Source of the DNA: Cunninghamia lanceolata
Taxonomy: Eukaryota; Streptophyta; Pinopsida; Cupressales; Cupressaceae
Length of the DNA stretch: 64,000 nt
Reading direction: 5' to 3'
Assembly: GCA_027924645.1 (NCBI GenBank)
Contig: BSBN01000140.1
Coordinates: forward strand, 5,834,501 to 5,898,500
Shown: piece by piece, positions 23,925 through 35,968 of the stretch
Layout: each line of letters begins with the position of its first letter
How positions within the stretch are numbered: the stretch's first letter is position 1
Translations under genes and position numbers: made by a program
Notes under the pieces: generated by a model
Database searches by the model: none
The model's input: only the letters and a program-made list of their open reading frames with translations
Told to the model about the DNA's origin: nothing

Positions 23925-24247
23925 AAAATTATAATCAAGCATATCTGGCTACTATGGAATTTCACGACAAAGGTTCATGGGTGAAGATCTGTTACAATAG
24001 GGATTGAAAAATCGTGTCTTGCTACAATGATGCTTGTTACAGGGAAAATCGATATAGAGAAGGGTGGGATAGGGATAACCATTACAAGGATGGAAAACCA
24101 ACCATTGGTTGGGAGGTAATCATTTTAAGGATGAAAAAACTAGTTGTTTCCATTAGAAAAAAAACCTAGCAAATTCAACCTAGGAACAAAGAGGACAATA
24201 GGGCTGGGATGAGGTGAAGAAGAAAAACACTTTGGATATACAAACAT

Positions 24248-25080
24248 TTGGTGAAGGAAGTTCCCTCTCAGATCATAGGACAAACATTTTTGAATATAGG
24301 GAAGACCCTTCAAAAAATGACATATCTCTCAAAGGAAAGCCAAACATTGCAGGAGACACCCAAAGCTAGGGATGAGACATATCAGAAGAGAAAGGGGGCC
24401 CCACAAAGATACTTGAAGGATAGAGAAATGACAATATGTACCAAAGCCCATCTTCAAAGAAATAACACGAAGAAAGGAGACATAGGAGACTCGTATCTAG
24501 ATTCCAAGAGAAGCAATCATAAAAAGAATAGAACTACTATAAGGAAAAGAACTAATAGGTAAAGTCCTTTCATGCCATTTCTCTTTTATTGATTTAAAGA
24601 ATGGGTATCTCAACGTTGGTCTCTAATGGAAGAATTAGTGGAGATGGGAGAAGGTTTATTTATTTATTTTATTTTCTCAAACCAGGGAGAAAGAGATAAA
24701 GTACTACAAAATAAACTGGGGAGCTTTCAAGAAACTAATATCTACTACCAACCTTGGAAACCAAACTTTAACCCCATCACAAAACAAACACCTCTCCTAC
24801 CCATTTGGGTTCAAATACCAAATATATGCAAGGAATATAGGGATTTGGAAATCTTAAGAAAGATAGGAAATACTTTGGGAACATGCCAAGAAATAAAGCA
24901 TCAACAAATTCACCGTTGGTCATCCATGAGTAGAATCAGTGTCCTGATGGAAACAAATTTAGAAATTTCTAGAAAGGATCATACTTGAGACACCAGAAGG
25001 CACCTGAGAACAATAACTTTTGTACAAAGGAGCATAACTTGTAGAATGTGCCCACACCAAGAAGAAGAAATAAATAAAAA
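24248..25080 (+). pseudogene. LINE ORF1 (DUF4283-type nucleic-acid-binding protein), broken
   Basis: ORF1 of plant LINEs encodes an RNA-binding protein that packages the element transcript. The frame at 24,626-24,988 contains NIYYQPWKPNFNP and PLLPIWVQIPNICKEY, followed by LEILRKIGNTLGTC, the signature blocks of the plant DUF4283 domain. A highly charged N-terminal part lies at 24,248-24,562. After the domain, near 25,030, TCRMCPHQEEE is all that resembles the expected zinc knuckle. Stops separate the segments, so no full ORF1 protein can be made. Confidence 0.72.
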
Positions 25081-25089
25081 TGACTTGGA

Positions 25090-25795
25090 AACTAGCACCA
25101 AAGAACCCTAGGGAGAAGAAAATTCCCACGGGAATCATGCTACCAACTTCAAATAGGCTAAACTTGAAGATGAGAGAACAACCCTTCTAGATGGAAGATT
25201 TGTGACAGTTTCACAAGAATAGGAGAATCAAATTGATCTGCAAGTGGTCTTTTACCCTACACCAAGGAAGATCTTAAGAGAAGAGGAAGAGGAAGAATTG
25301 AACGAGGAATACAGAGAGCTCACACTGATAGGGGAGAACATAGAGGAGGCAACCGAACCAGAGATAACAAGTAAAGACATGGACAAAAGCATGCAGATCC
25401 TTATCCAAGAAAATAATAATGGAAATAGGGAAACATGAGAAATATGGTTTCAAAATGAAGAAGAGAAAGTCAAGGGTATGGCTAAACATAATCTAGTTCC
25501 TATCGAGCAATATTGGAGGAAGTAATAGATACGGTGAGCAACAACATCTATGATGACATAGCAGAAGAAGTCCTTCGAGAGAATGAAGAGGAGAAAGAAA
25601 GACATATGTTAGACATATCCCAAATAGAACTAGAGCTAGAAATGGATAGAGTTACACTGGCCTCCTCGAGAAAGAGTATGAACCAAAAAAGAACAAGACC
25701 TAAATAGAAAGAGCAACAAGAATTTAGACAACATAGGAAAAGCCCTTAGAAAGAGGAGAGTGGCAAGCTCTCCTAGGGTACAATGAGAGTCCTAA
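25090..25795 (+). other. LINE ORF1 C-terminal acidic region, broken
   Basis: Two short acidic frames (25,244-25,438 and 25,513-25,707) rich in Glu, for example REEEEEELNEEYREL, sit between the DUF4283 part and the endonuclease. They resemble the low-complexity C-terminal part of plant LINE ORF1 but carry no diagnostic motif. Confidence 0.4.
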
Positions 25796-26780
25796 CCTAG
25801 AATGTTAGGGGATTGAATTCCCTTAACAAAAGATGCCTCATCAAAACTTAGATTGATGTGGTGAAAGAAAATATTATACTTTTGCAAGAATCCAAATTAT
25901 CTACAGAATGGACTGGGAAAATTTTAAGCCAATGGAAAGAATGGGAGCTAGCAATGTCTCTAGTAGCAAGTGCCTTAGGAGGATTATCTATCTTATATAG
26001 GAAGTATCTCCCATGGATGGAGATCATAGGGATAAGAGTGAAGTGGATCTTAGGTAAATTCCCAAAAATTCTACAATCAAAATATTTATGGGTCTTGTGT
26101 TTATGGACCCACAAGCACAAACCAAAATAATAATCTCTAGAATCATTTTAGTCAACTAGTGTGACTAATCAAAGATGAAAAGATAGTTTTGGGAGGTGAT
26201 TTAAATGTAGTAGAGGAAGATGATGAAAAATTGGGTGGAATTTCTAACCCCTCTAAATCTCAAGCAGACTTCAAGAACTTCATAGAAACAAACAACCTAC
26301 TAGACTAAAAACCAAATAAGGGGATATTCGCATGGACGAACAATTTTGAAAATAGTGGAAAGGCTAGATAGATTACTCATTTTGAGCTAGTGTATAGAAA
26401 ATAACTAGGAATGCACAACATACATCCTCTTGTGTAATGGATAGGATCAGTTCCTAGTAATCCTCAAGATAGGAGAAGACTTGGGTCCTAAATAGAGACA
26501 CTTCAAATTCTAGGATATGTGGTTGAGAGACCCAAATTTTATTCCTCTAATCTAGGAATGGTGGTAGGAAGCTCCCTTTGTCAAGGGATCAAGAATGTTT
26601 CAACTAGTGGCCAAACTAATATATGTGAGAACAAAAATTATAGAATGGAATCAATCTCATTTGAAGAATATATTCAAAGAGAAAGTGAGAATACAAAAAG
26701 ACCTCAATAATGTAGTTACCACAATTCTACATCATACTACGAATGAAGAAATATATGATCCTATGAGAAAATATTAAGTA
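25796..26780 (+). pseudogene. LINE ORF2: apurinic-like endonuclease domain, broken
   Basis: This domain nicks the target DNA to prime reverse transcription. The start is recognised by NVRGLNSLNKR (25,799 onward), where the expected Trp before NVRGLN is a TAG stop. ENIILLQESKL follows at 25,864-25,896, the conserved catalytic Glu region. Downstream frames contain GGDLNVVEEDD-like sequence (about 26,190) and TNN (about 26,338). Several stops and frameshifts are present. Confidence 0.75.
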
Positions 26781-26944
26781 AGGACCTAGAGGAAATTATG
26801 ATGAGAGAAGAGATTTTTTGGCGATGAAAATCAAGGGACACATGGCTAAAAGAGGGGGATAGGAACACAACCTTTTTCCATCTATCAACTAAGATCATGT
26901 GAAACACAAACTCCATTTAAAATCTTAGGAGAAGAAATGGCTTA

Positions 26945-27860
26945 ATGACTTACAATATGAATGAGATAAAAGAGGAAGCAGTAGAGTACTACAAAAATCT
27001 ACTTTCAGAGGACAAAACCTCTTCCCAGATAGATACATTCGATGCTAACATTCCCAACTTAGTATTGAAGGAGAAAAATAAGAACTTGGTGAAAGAGTTC
27101 TCAATAGACAAAATTAAAGATGCAGGTTTTTCAATGCGAAGAGCTAAAGCACCTAGCCTAGATGGCTTCTTAGGGATTTTCTTTCAAAAGTGTTGAGACA
27201 TGGTAGGAAGAGATGTCTTCTTGGCATGCAAAGAGTCCAAAAAGTTCAAAAACATTCTAAAAGAACTGAAAAATACCAACCTAATTATTATACCCAAAAA
27301 CAACACACCTGCAACTTTTGAGGAATTTAGACCAATCTCCCTCGGCAACCACACACTATCCTTCACTCGGTCAAAGATAAGCTACCATCCATGGTAATCA
27401 ATATTGATATGGCCAAAGAATATGATAGGGTCAGTTGGCAATTCTTAATCCATATCTTAACAAAACTAGGCTTCTCCAACCAGTGGAGGAAATGGATAAC
27501 AACTTTCATCTCGGGAGCAAGGTTCATAGTCCTCATAAATGAGAGTGATGTAGGCTAATTTGAGTCTTCAAGGGGACTACATCAAGGGGATCCACTCTCC
27601 CCTTACCTCTTCATGTTGATGGTGGAAGCTCTCACATGGGCAATCAAAGATGCAAACAACAAGGATCTCTAGAAAGGAATATACTTAAGGCATGTGACAA
27701 ATCCATTCACTCATGTACTTTTTGTAGATGACACCATTTTATTCATCCAAGCCACTAAGAAGGAAGAGAGAATCATCAAAGAAACTACTGATAAATATTG
27801 CATGGCTTCAGGCCAATGAATAAATCCAAAGAAATCATTTTTTTTGTTTTCCATTCAGAC
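26945..27860 (+). pseudogene. LINE ORF2: reverse transcriptase domain, broken
   Basis: Conserved RT blocks appear in order: KAPSLDGFLGIFFQKC (about 27,147-27,194, then TGA), NLIIIPKNNTPATFEEFRPI (27,279 onward), VINIDMAKEYDRVSW (about 27,394), GLHQGDPLSPYLFMLMVEAL (about 27,572), and the catalytic box FVDDT (about 27,721). In the catalytic box the first Asp of the usual F/Y-A-D-D core is kept with Val before it. In-frame stops at several sites show loss of function. Confidence 0.85.
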
Positions 27861-28488
27861 ACAGCCACTCAAAAGCAAATAACAACAATCTTTGAAACTT
27901 CAAGATAGAGTCTCTTCCCAATAAATACCTTGGAATTCCAATGTTTAATGGATGACATAGAAAGGATCATTAGAATGATGTCTTAACTAATATGAAAAAC
28001 AAAATTGGGATGTGGAAAGGAAGGTGGCTCACACTAGCAGGAAGACTAACAATGATCAAATCTATTATGTCAGCCATACCAACTTATAACGTGTCCTCTC
28101 TATTAATCTAGAAGGGCATCCTAGCAAAGATGGAGAAGTTATGCACATAATTCCTATGGCAAGGATCAACACAGGCAAGAAAAATCCACCTCATGGCATG
28201 GCAAAAGATCTACAAGCCCAAACACTTAGTGGGCGTTGGGCTACTAAATTTAAATCTTCAAAATTAGGTATTAGGAGTCAAACTAGCATGGAACACATAT
28301 AAGAGACCACACTCAAGATGGGTTCAATTTATGCAATCCATATATTGAGATAACAACTACAAGCAGAGTATTTTCATGACAGAGAATTTAACCAGATATT
28401 CCTCCATATGGAATTTCATCATGGACAACAAAGAAGTGTTACTACATAAGCTTACATGGATAGTCCATAATGGGACTAAATAAAATTT

Positions 28489-29010
28489 TTGGGAGGATTC
28501 CTAGAATGGGTGGCCAAAACTCTCTCTAAGGGAAGACTTGCAAGAGGACAAAATATATCTATAGCAACACTAGGGCATTTATGTACAAGATTATATCCAC
28601 CAGACTCAAGAACACAACCTCAAACAACAAAATGGAAGAGTTTAGAAGACTGCAACTTTCCACTAGATCAAAAAGAATGTCTCCAAAACATACTAAATTC
28701 AAGGGTAGTATTTACCTCTGACCATGAAGATGAGCTCATTTGGACAATAGAGAATTTGGGGTCCTACAAAGTAAAACAAGGATACAATAGCCTATCTTCA
28801 TCCAATAAGAAAGAATGGCCAACCCTCCTAAGTTGGAATGATGTGATCCTTCCAAAGGCTGGGGCATTCACATGGCTAGCATTGCACAAAAGAATTCTTA
28901 CAAGGGACAGGATGCAGAAATTGAACATAAGAATGAACTTAAAATGTGTCTTATGTGGAGAACATGAAGAAAGCATTGATCACTTACTACTACATTTCTC
29001 CTTCAACTGA
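28489..29010 (+). pseudogene. LINE ORF2: zinc-binding RT domain (zf-RVT)
   Basis: An open frame of about 173 codons. It contains DELIWTIENLGSYKVKQGYN, then LPKAGAFTWLALHKRILTRD and a final CVLCGEHEESIDHLLLH. This is the zf-RVT domain found after RT in plant LINEs, with the C-x2-C...H-x3-H zinc ligand pattern still complete. It is the best preserved part of the element. Confidence 0.8.
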
Positions 29011-29344
29011 TAATGTTGGCACTAGTTGTTCAAACAAATGTAGTGGGCTTCACCTATTCCGGATCTCTAATAATACTTTTTAAAAGTTGGCCAATGTTAT
29101 TTTCTAAATCAACCTTTGCATGCAAATGGGAAGTGAGCCCATCAAAGGTGATATGGCATATTTGGCAAGATAGAAACTCCTCATTTTCAGGAAGAAAATC
29201 ACAAATGATTAAAAAAGTATGCAAAGAATTAAAGAGAGCAATATCACAGGTCACCATGACAAAAGCCAGAAGACCATGTTAAAGAAATGGAAGAACTCAT
29301 AACCCATCTCAAATGGGGCAATTTATCACATTTTTCCCCCAAAA

Positions 29345-29878
29345 GTGGACATAAATAACGTAACATGGACTTCTCCATCATTCAGTTTTGTGAAATTGAA
29401 TTTTAATAGTGCATGTAAGGGCAACCCAGGACAGTCAGAATTGGGATGCATCATTAGGGATTATAAAGGACAATTAATATTGGCTAAACCCACACAATTC
29501 CTAGATGGATCTAATAATGAAGTGGAGGCATTGCCACTCCTCCATGGACTATAGTTAGCTCTGGGTAACAATCACATAGACTTATGGATAGAGGGAGATT
29601 GGATGAATGTCATCAAAGAAATCAAGTCAAAGAAAATGGATAATTGGAAAATAGATTACATCCTGCAACAAGCCTTACTACTCATAGAAAATTTAAACAC
29701 GTTTCAAGTATTTCATTGCTATAGTGAAGGGAATTGGGTGGCTGACGTCCTAGCTAACAAAGCCATTGATCAACCTGAAGATGAGATGATATTCAACCCA
29801 CATCAAAGGGACTTGCCTAATCAGCTGACAATGTGGATCCTTCAAGACATCAGAGACATGAATGGGCATCCTAGTTAG
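29345..29878 (+). pseudogene. LINE ORF2: RNase H domain, broken
   Basis: VKLNFNSACKGNPGQSELG opens a plant RVT_3-type RNase H, in which the usual catalytic Asp of NxDGA is replaced by Asn-Ser-Ala. EVEALPLLHGL then meets a stop. The second part includes LWIEGDWMNVIKEI (the DS/DA position is DW) and VADVLANKAID. RNase H removes the RNA strand of the hybrid during reverse transcription. Catalytic residues are partly lost and a stop splits the domain. Confidence 0.78.
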
Positions 29879-30499
29879 CAAGTATCAGTATGCCTAAATA
29901 ATGTTTAATAGGAGTCACTACAATAATGAGTTTAGAATTTCAAAAGAATGAGAAGATGTCAAGCCTTAATGATCTAAGTGTATGAAGGTAATTCAAAGGA
30001 TTTTCACCTCCATGAATGCACCTGACCCTCCACCAATCCCAAGACTTGCATAGTATGACAGATCTCCAGAAAGCCACTTGAATGATGGAGATCCCTATCT
30101 TCATAATCATTTGAAAAAGCACAATTGGGAGGCTGATGAACCAAACAATGACATTTAATAAGAATGATTCTGATAAGGATCTACCAACCATGTCAATATA
30201 AGGAGAACAAATTTATAAATACTGAAGGGAATGAAACAAACCAAAGCTCTTAATGTCCACGTGCTCTAAATTAGGAAAGGATATTTATCATTTATAGAAA
30301 AGTCCAACAAATCTTAATGAGTGATGTTGTTTCAGGAGATGAAAAGATTACAAGGGTAGTAAAAGGAAAATAACTAAGCTATCATAATCCTCCCATGTTA
30401 TTATTTATATCTCAATCCAGCAACACATATTAACATGATTTAATACAACAAGTATTCTTTCCATGCTTCATCTCTTATTTTTTTCCTACATGTGCATAG

Positions 30500-31240
30500 A
30501 TGGAGAATGAAAGTATCAATCAATATCTCCTATTTCTAGTAATTGCATGGGAGTTGGAGATAAGGGGAAGAGTCAAAAGCATAGATCTGAACAAGATCTT
30601 TGATATAGACTGCATGATGGTTTAGTTCACAATCATAAACATTTATGGCCAGAGGTGGCTTAAAGGAACAAAGGATAGAATCCTCCATTGGTCATACATC
30701 ATCTCCACCCTCCTATTGAAAATCATGGACATAGTCCAAGATGGACATTATATCCGTGCCATAACAACGGGCCTAGTGTTTGATTACCTTTATAGCATGG
30801 AGAGATGGGGACCCGTACTGTAAGGCTATGACTTGATGAAAGGCGAGGCTATCGTTGGAGGCCTTTTCCTAGTGCAAACTTTTAGAACCTCCCCAACACC
30901 TGAGTGTGCATTTAAAGAAATACATAAAGGCTTGGGATGTGGATGCATCAATGGATTAGACAAGGCCTTCCATGGCCACAACTATAATTTCTCCAAGAAG
31001 ATGAGTACCAGGTGCAAGGATTTGTTCACTTCCATCCTCTTCCTCATAATGCATGACCCCAACTGGGTCCCCCACCTTCTAAAAGTTTTGACAAACCATG
31101 AAGACATATCTCCCTTGGATGCCCAAGATGAACCAAAAAATTCAAATGTGCCAAACACACCTAGGCTAGGTATGACAACACCAATGGGTGCACAAGTGGT
31201 CACTCACGGATCCAAGGAGAGTGAGAGGGAGGACCCTTAA
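30500..31240 (+). pseudogene. LINE 3' ORF (ORF3-like), two internal stops
   Basis: A single frame of about 246 codons runs from ATG 30,500 to a TAA just after 31,237, broken only by TAG 30,623-30,625 and TAA 30,821-30,823. The frame reads like protein throughout (MENESINQYLLFLVIAWELE; later INIYGQRWLKGTKDRILHWS). It ends in a Pro/Ser/Glu-rich tail. It lies between RNase H and the poly(A) of the LINE, so it moved with the element. I recognise no family. It could be an extra LINE ORF, a transduced host sequence, or a remnant of another gene. Confidence 0.45.
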
Positions 31241-31496
31241 CAGCGGGTTAGGTGCTCTTCTCCCCTGACTACTAAATACTATCTCGTTGTCTCTGTTTCT
31301 CTTTTAGTTTTTGTACTATTCCATCTACCATTTAAGACAATTATTAAGACCTATATAGGGGCCCTAAATGTATAAATTTTGGCTCTAATAACATAGAACA
31401 GAGCATAACCTTGTTTTTTTCTATAAAACTTTTTATATTAATTAATATATGTCTGGGTGATATACCACCTTTAAAAAAAATTATAATCAAGCATAT

Positions 31497-31921
31497 ATTA
31501 TATTTTTAGAATCTTGATAGTTTCCTGAATATACGATTTTTATTTCATCAAATTTAGGTTAAAAAAATCTATTAGCATCAAAGGTGAAGTTGAAGAAAAT
31601 CTCTGAAAACATCCCAACTCTTCATTTATGTGGAAAAGGTAGGTTTGGAATTCCAAGCCTAGTTTCCATGAAATTTTTTGAGGGAAGAATTTTAAAACCA
31701 AAACGGATATCCATTTTTAAGAAACAAATATTCATTTTCAAGAAATGGATATCCATTTCTTCCCATCCAATTTTTTTTCTAAATTGAAAAATGGATATCC
31801 ATTTTAAATACATATATCCATTTCACTTCCATAATTGATATCCATTTTGGAAAATCTAATATCCATTCTGTTTCCACTTACCAAGCCAAAATACGAGTCT
31901 AAAAAAGAGTTTCATGATTTT
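31497..31921. repeat. Intron segment with clustered ATGGATATCCAT palindromes
   Basis: Between 31,705 and 31,875 the word gatatccatt (or atatccatt) occurs about six times. Two copies are perfect palindromes: aaatggatatccattt at 31,743-31,758 and aaaatggatatccatttt at 31,788-31,805. They give small repetitive ORFs (FLKMDI/FKMDI units) on the minus strand that are not real genes. Confidence 0.7.
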
Positions 31922-32972
31922 TGTTGGGAATTAAAAGGTGTCTCAACCTTTGCAAATTCCTAGCATTGGTATTTAATTATTTTATTATTATTTGCCTATA
32001 TTATATTTATTTATGTACATCCTATTTTGTCATTTAGTGTGAGGTGGCATGGTGAGTTGTCATCCTTCCTGGAATGTGACTTGGATGGACATGTCAACAT
32101 GAGGAAATGTAGGCATCCCATTTGAGGTGGCATTAATTTGCCATGTGTCAGTATCTTGAGCAATGTGTAAGAAGTTATGACATATGATAGAATCTATGAC
32201 ATGTAAGAGCCATAAATAGAAGATTCTTATGATAGGTATGACATGCATCATAAAGCATCTTTATATGTTGAAAAGGCATATCTAAGCACCCAAGTTTGAC
32301 TATGACAAGCTATAAGAGGAATGTTCTATTGTTAGTCAGTTATAGATTCTCTCATAACTATAAGTGTTGTCATATATGATAGATTCTATGACAGTTGTAA
32401 GATGTGTAAGAGCATCTATCATAGCTTATTCTTGGATGGAGAAACCAAAATTGGGAAAGTCAAACTTGGATGTTATGACAGTTGTAAAAGGGTCAAATGA
32501 ATGTTGTACATGTGTCATTGCAGGTACAGGGGCATAGGAAAATGGGCCATGTGACCATGTTGGCACCCACCTCTAGAAGCTTCCCCATTTCAAACTTAAA
32601 TATCTATAAATAAGGTGCTTGTCGAAGTAGTGTGTTTGGTTCATTTGTAGGTATTGTTATGTTGTTAGAATTACTCTAGAATATCAACCATGGTGAACTC
32701 CTGTAAGAGATTGGCTCTGTAAGTGTATTGTAACCTTCATTGTTTATAGATTAATACATGGGGTTGTTCTTTGGAGTTGGGCATTTTTTCACCCGAAAAG
32801 GTTTTCTCCACATATATTGTGTGTTGTGTTTTTCTTGAACTTGTGTGTGATGTTATTTGATCTTGTCTATATTGTGAATCTCATTACTGTAACTGTTAAA
32901 GGATAAAATTTATACAACACTCCTCATTAGATTAGTGTAGGAAGAATATTCTATGTACCTTGCTTCCTTTTA
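31922..32972 (+). repeat. Copia A 5' LTR
   Basis: About 1,051 bp, starting tgttggga and ending ccttttagt next to the primer site (the 3' copy ends ctttca, so the terminal CA has mutated to TA). It carries a TATA-like tctataaataagg at 32,603-32,615, the likely element promoter. Confidence 0.85.
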
Positions 32973-32974
32973 GT

Positions 32975-32986
32975 TGGTATTAGAGC
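32975..32986 (+). other. Copia A primer-binding site
   Basis: tggtattagagc, one mismatch from tggtatcagagc, the complement of the 3' end of plant initiator tRNA-Met, the usual primer of plant copia elements. It lies two bases after the LTR end. Confidence 0.85.
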
Positions 32987-33091
32987 TTGATCAAATTTGG
33001 TTCTAGTTGTTGGATAAAGGCTTTTTGAACTGATCTTTATTTGAGTAGGAGGTTGTGTAGAGGAGTTTGAAATATTTGTTGTAGGAAAGAG

Positions 33092-33900
33092 ATGACAAGC
33101 ACATTTGGGAGGATAGAGATGGAGACGTTTAATAGAGGCAACTTTGAGTTGTGAAAACTCAAGATGGAAGACATGTTGGTTGATAGAGACCTATGGCTTC
33201 CTATATCTAGAAAGATGCCATTGGGCATAAAACAAAAAGATTGGGATTTGATGGATTGGAAGGATAAGGGTCATGTGAGACTTTGTTTGGTTGACTTTGT
33301 GTTACTAAATGTCCATGTGAAGAGGCTACAACTGCAGATTTGTGGAAGAAACTTGGTTAGATTTATCAGGTTAAATCCTTGGTAATTAAGTTATTCCTAA
33401 GGAAGAAGCTATTCTCTCTAAGGATGGAAGATGGAGGATTTTTTGTAGATCACCTGAATAGTTTTAACATGCTTGTTGCTGGGTAGTTGAGCTCCACCGG
33501 TGTGAAAATGGAGGAGGATCATTGATGTATGGCTTTGTTATGTTCTTTGTTAGATTCATGGGACCACCTTGCTATGGCCATTGGGAACTTACCACTACCA
33601 CCTTCAAGATGGATGAAGTGGTTGAATCATCACAATCTAAAGAGATGAAGAGAAAATCTTCCAAAATGGCTAAGGAGGCTCTTGCGGTTCATGGTAGATC
33701 TAAAGAGAAAGGTAAAAAGAGACAAGAAGCAAGAAAAGTCAAGATCCAAATCCTATGGTAGATCTAAGTCTCCTGGAAAGTCCATAGCATTGTGTTGGAA
33801 CTATGCAAACTTGGGCATTTCCACAAGGAGTGCAAGGAGGAGAAGAAGGAAAATAAAAAAGCACTATCATTTAGATTTTGACAAATCCTCTCAAGATGAT
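33092..33900 (+). pseudogene. Copia A gag, broken
   Basis: Capsid-like protein of a copia element. It starts MTSTFGRIEMETFNRGNFEL and then meets a stop where copia gag normally has Trp. KLKMEDMLVDRDLW follows. Further on are a Lys-rich segment (EMKRKSSKMAKEALAV) and, at about 33,793-33,840, a damaged zinc knuckle: the frame shifts inside it and one Cys is Tyr. The same protein is encoded by element C, which keeps the start region better but lacks the zinc knuckle. Confidence 0.75.
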
Positions 33901-34320
33901 AGAGAACTATTTGTTTTTGCCTTGGCAACACATGCATCTAAGGATGTGTGGCTAATAGACTCTAGTGTACCTTTTCACATGAAATCACATCGAGGTTGAT
34001 TCACGAAGTATGAAGAATATGACAGTGGGAAGGTGTATCTAGGTGATCACTCTCATATGAAGAATGTTGGTTGTGGAAGAGTATTGATATGATTCCCTGA
34101 TGGATGAGTGAATAGGTTCAATGGTGTTCTACATATCCTTGATTTGGAATGGAACCTATTATTTGTAGGTAAGTTGAATGATGTGGGTGTGCATGTTTAT
34201 TTCTCGAATGGACGATTCAAGATAACTAGAGGAGATATGGTTCTAGCTAAGGGTGTTTGGTTAACACTCTATTCAATCTTGATGCATGCACTGTTTAGTG
34301 CAATAGTTCTTCAGTTTTGA
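33901..34320 (+). pseudogene. Copia A protease, broken
   Basis: The aspartic protease active-site region reads WLIDSSVPFHM (about 33,949), where the catalytic motif DSGA is DSSV. Stops follow within the domain (after HMKSHRG and around 34,090-34,107). GVLHILDLEWNLLFVGKLND (34,120 onward) is the conserved copia segment normally reading LHVPGL..NLLSVSKL. Confidence 0.75.
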
Positions 34321-34399
34321 AGAAGAGAGCTTTAGAGTCTTCATCCTCACTATTAGAACCAACAGCAAAAAGGATTGTTGCATCTACTTTTGATGGTTG

Positions 34400-35290
34400 T
34401 GCTTTCTAGGTACCTAAGGGTGCTCATTCTATGGAGATGAAGCTTTGATCTAAGAAGATGATGTAATGCCACCAAAGACTTGTTCACATTGATGAGAAGG
34501 GTCTTAGAGCCCTAAAGAATTAAAATATTGTTGAGGGTATGAATGATTGTAATCTTAAGTTTGATTTTTACAAACATTGCATTTATGGAAAGGAAAACCA
34601 TGTTTAATTTTATTCTAGTTCTCATAAATCTTCTAGGGTGTTTGACATACATTGTGATGTTTTTGGTCCTATGAATGTTGCTTCAGTTTCAAAATTTGAT
34701 TACTTTGTATCTTTCGTAGATGATTATAGTAGGACATTGATTTATTTCCTTAAAAGCAAATCTAAAGTCTTTAGTCAGTTAAAAGAGTTTAAGTCTATTC
34801 TTTAGAATTAGATGGATAAAATGATTAAGTGTTTGAGGACTAACAATGATGGTGAGTTTTGTTCATTACATTTTGACAAGTTCTATAAAGAACATGGGAT
34901 TGAGACGTATAAGACAACTCCCCATACCTCTCAGCAGGATGGAGTTGTAGAGAGAATGAACAAGACATTGATGGAGAGGGCTAGGAGTATGCTTAGTGGA
35001 GATGGCCTTGAAAAACAATTTGGGACCAAGTTGTTGCTACCACTTTCTACCTGGTTAATAGGTCTCCTACTTTAGTGCTTGTTGAGAAGACACCTATGGA
35101 GGCATGGATAGGTAAAAATCCCTCATTGAGAGATCTTTGAGTATTTGGTTGTGAGGCATATGCACATGTGCCTAGGGAGAAGAGGTCTAAGTTGTAGAAC
35201 AAGGAAATGAAGTGTATCTTCATCAGTTATAGTGTCAATGTGAAAGGGTATAAACTTTCAAATCCAATGGGTAAAAGGGTTCTATATTGT
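34400..35290 (+). pseudogene. Copia A pre-integrase zinc site and integrase, broken
   Basis: RLVHIDEKGLRALKN and CNLKFDFYKHCIYGK form the HHCC zinc-binding region. The catalytic core shows VSFVDDYSRTLIYF (about 34,711) and GEFCSLHFDKFYKEHGIE, then GVVERMNKTLMERARSML with the third acidic residue. Integrase inserts the cDNA into the host genome. Several stops and a frameshift after about 35,070 break it. Confidence 0.82.
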
Positions 35291-35617
35291 AGAAGTGTGA
35301 TATAACCCAATCCTTCTTCCATAATTGAACAACCAGAAAAAGAAGAGAAGAAAGAGGATTTGGTTCAACTTCCTCAACCCTTGAGAAAGATGAACCAAAA
35401 ACACTTATTGGACCTGATGATGAGGAGAGCTCTTGTAGCTCGAAAATTTTAAAATAAGAAGAATAACCTCAACCTTATATTTTGAGGAGGTCCACATGGA
35501 AAAGGTGGAAACCTTATAGGTTTGGATATTCATTACATGATTCTAGTTGTATTTTTAGTTTAATTTCTAACACCGATGAGCCTAGGACCATAAGGGCAGC
35601 TATGTGTATGAGTGATG

Positions 35618-35968
35618 TAGATTCCTAGAAAGAAGCCATGGAAGAAGAGATGACTGCATTGAAGAAAAATAACACATGGGATCTGGTGCCCTTGCCCAAT
35701 GGACATAAACCTGTTGGATGGAAATGAGTGTTCAAGAATAAATTTGGTTTAGATGGCAGTGTTGAGAAGTATAAGGCAAGGTTGGGCATGAAGGGGTATT
35801 CCCAGGTTGAGGGAATAGATTATGGTGGGATTTTCTCTCTTGTTATAAAGCTAACATCTATCAGATTCTTGTTATCACTTTTTGTTGCATATGATTTAGA
35901 AGTTGAATAGATGGATGTGAAGACAACTTTCCTTCATGGTGACTTGGAGGAGGAGATTTATATGTCAT
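35618..35968 (+). pseudogene. Copia A reverse transcriptase, first part
   Basis: KEAMEEEMTALKKNNTWDLV and NGHKPVGWK then KYKARLGMKGYSQVEGIDYG are standard N-terminal copia RT blocks. MDVKTTFLHGDLEEEIYMS follows, after which the coding is cut at 35,968 by the antisense LTR element. RT resumes after 38,359. Stops occur at the codons after PVGWK and VAYDLEVE. Confidence 0.85.

Larger units (their letters stand above)
23925..31496 (+). mobile_element. Full-length L1-type LINE with target-site duplication
   Basis: Non-LTR retrotransposon of about 7.5 kb on the plus strand. Flanked by aaaattataatcaagcatat at 23,925-23,944 and 31,477-31,496 (16 bp certain, up to 20 because the element ends in a run of a). 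Order: ORF1 (DUF4283-type), endonuclease, reverse transcriptase, zinc-finger C-terminal domain, RNase H, an extra ORF, 3' UTR, short poly(A). RNase H after RT is typical of plant L1-clade LINEs. The direct repeats and terminal a-tract show insertion by target-primed reverse transcription, apparently without 5' truncation. Many stops make it inactive. It lies inside intron 3 of the NLR-like gene, in sense orientation. Confidence 0.9.
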
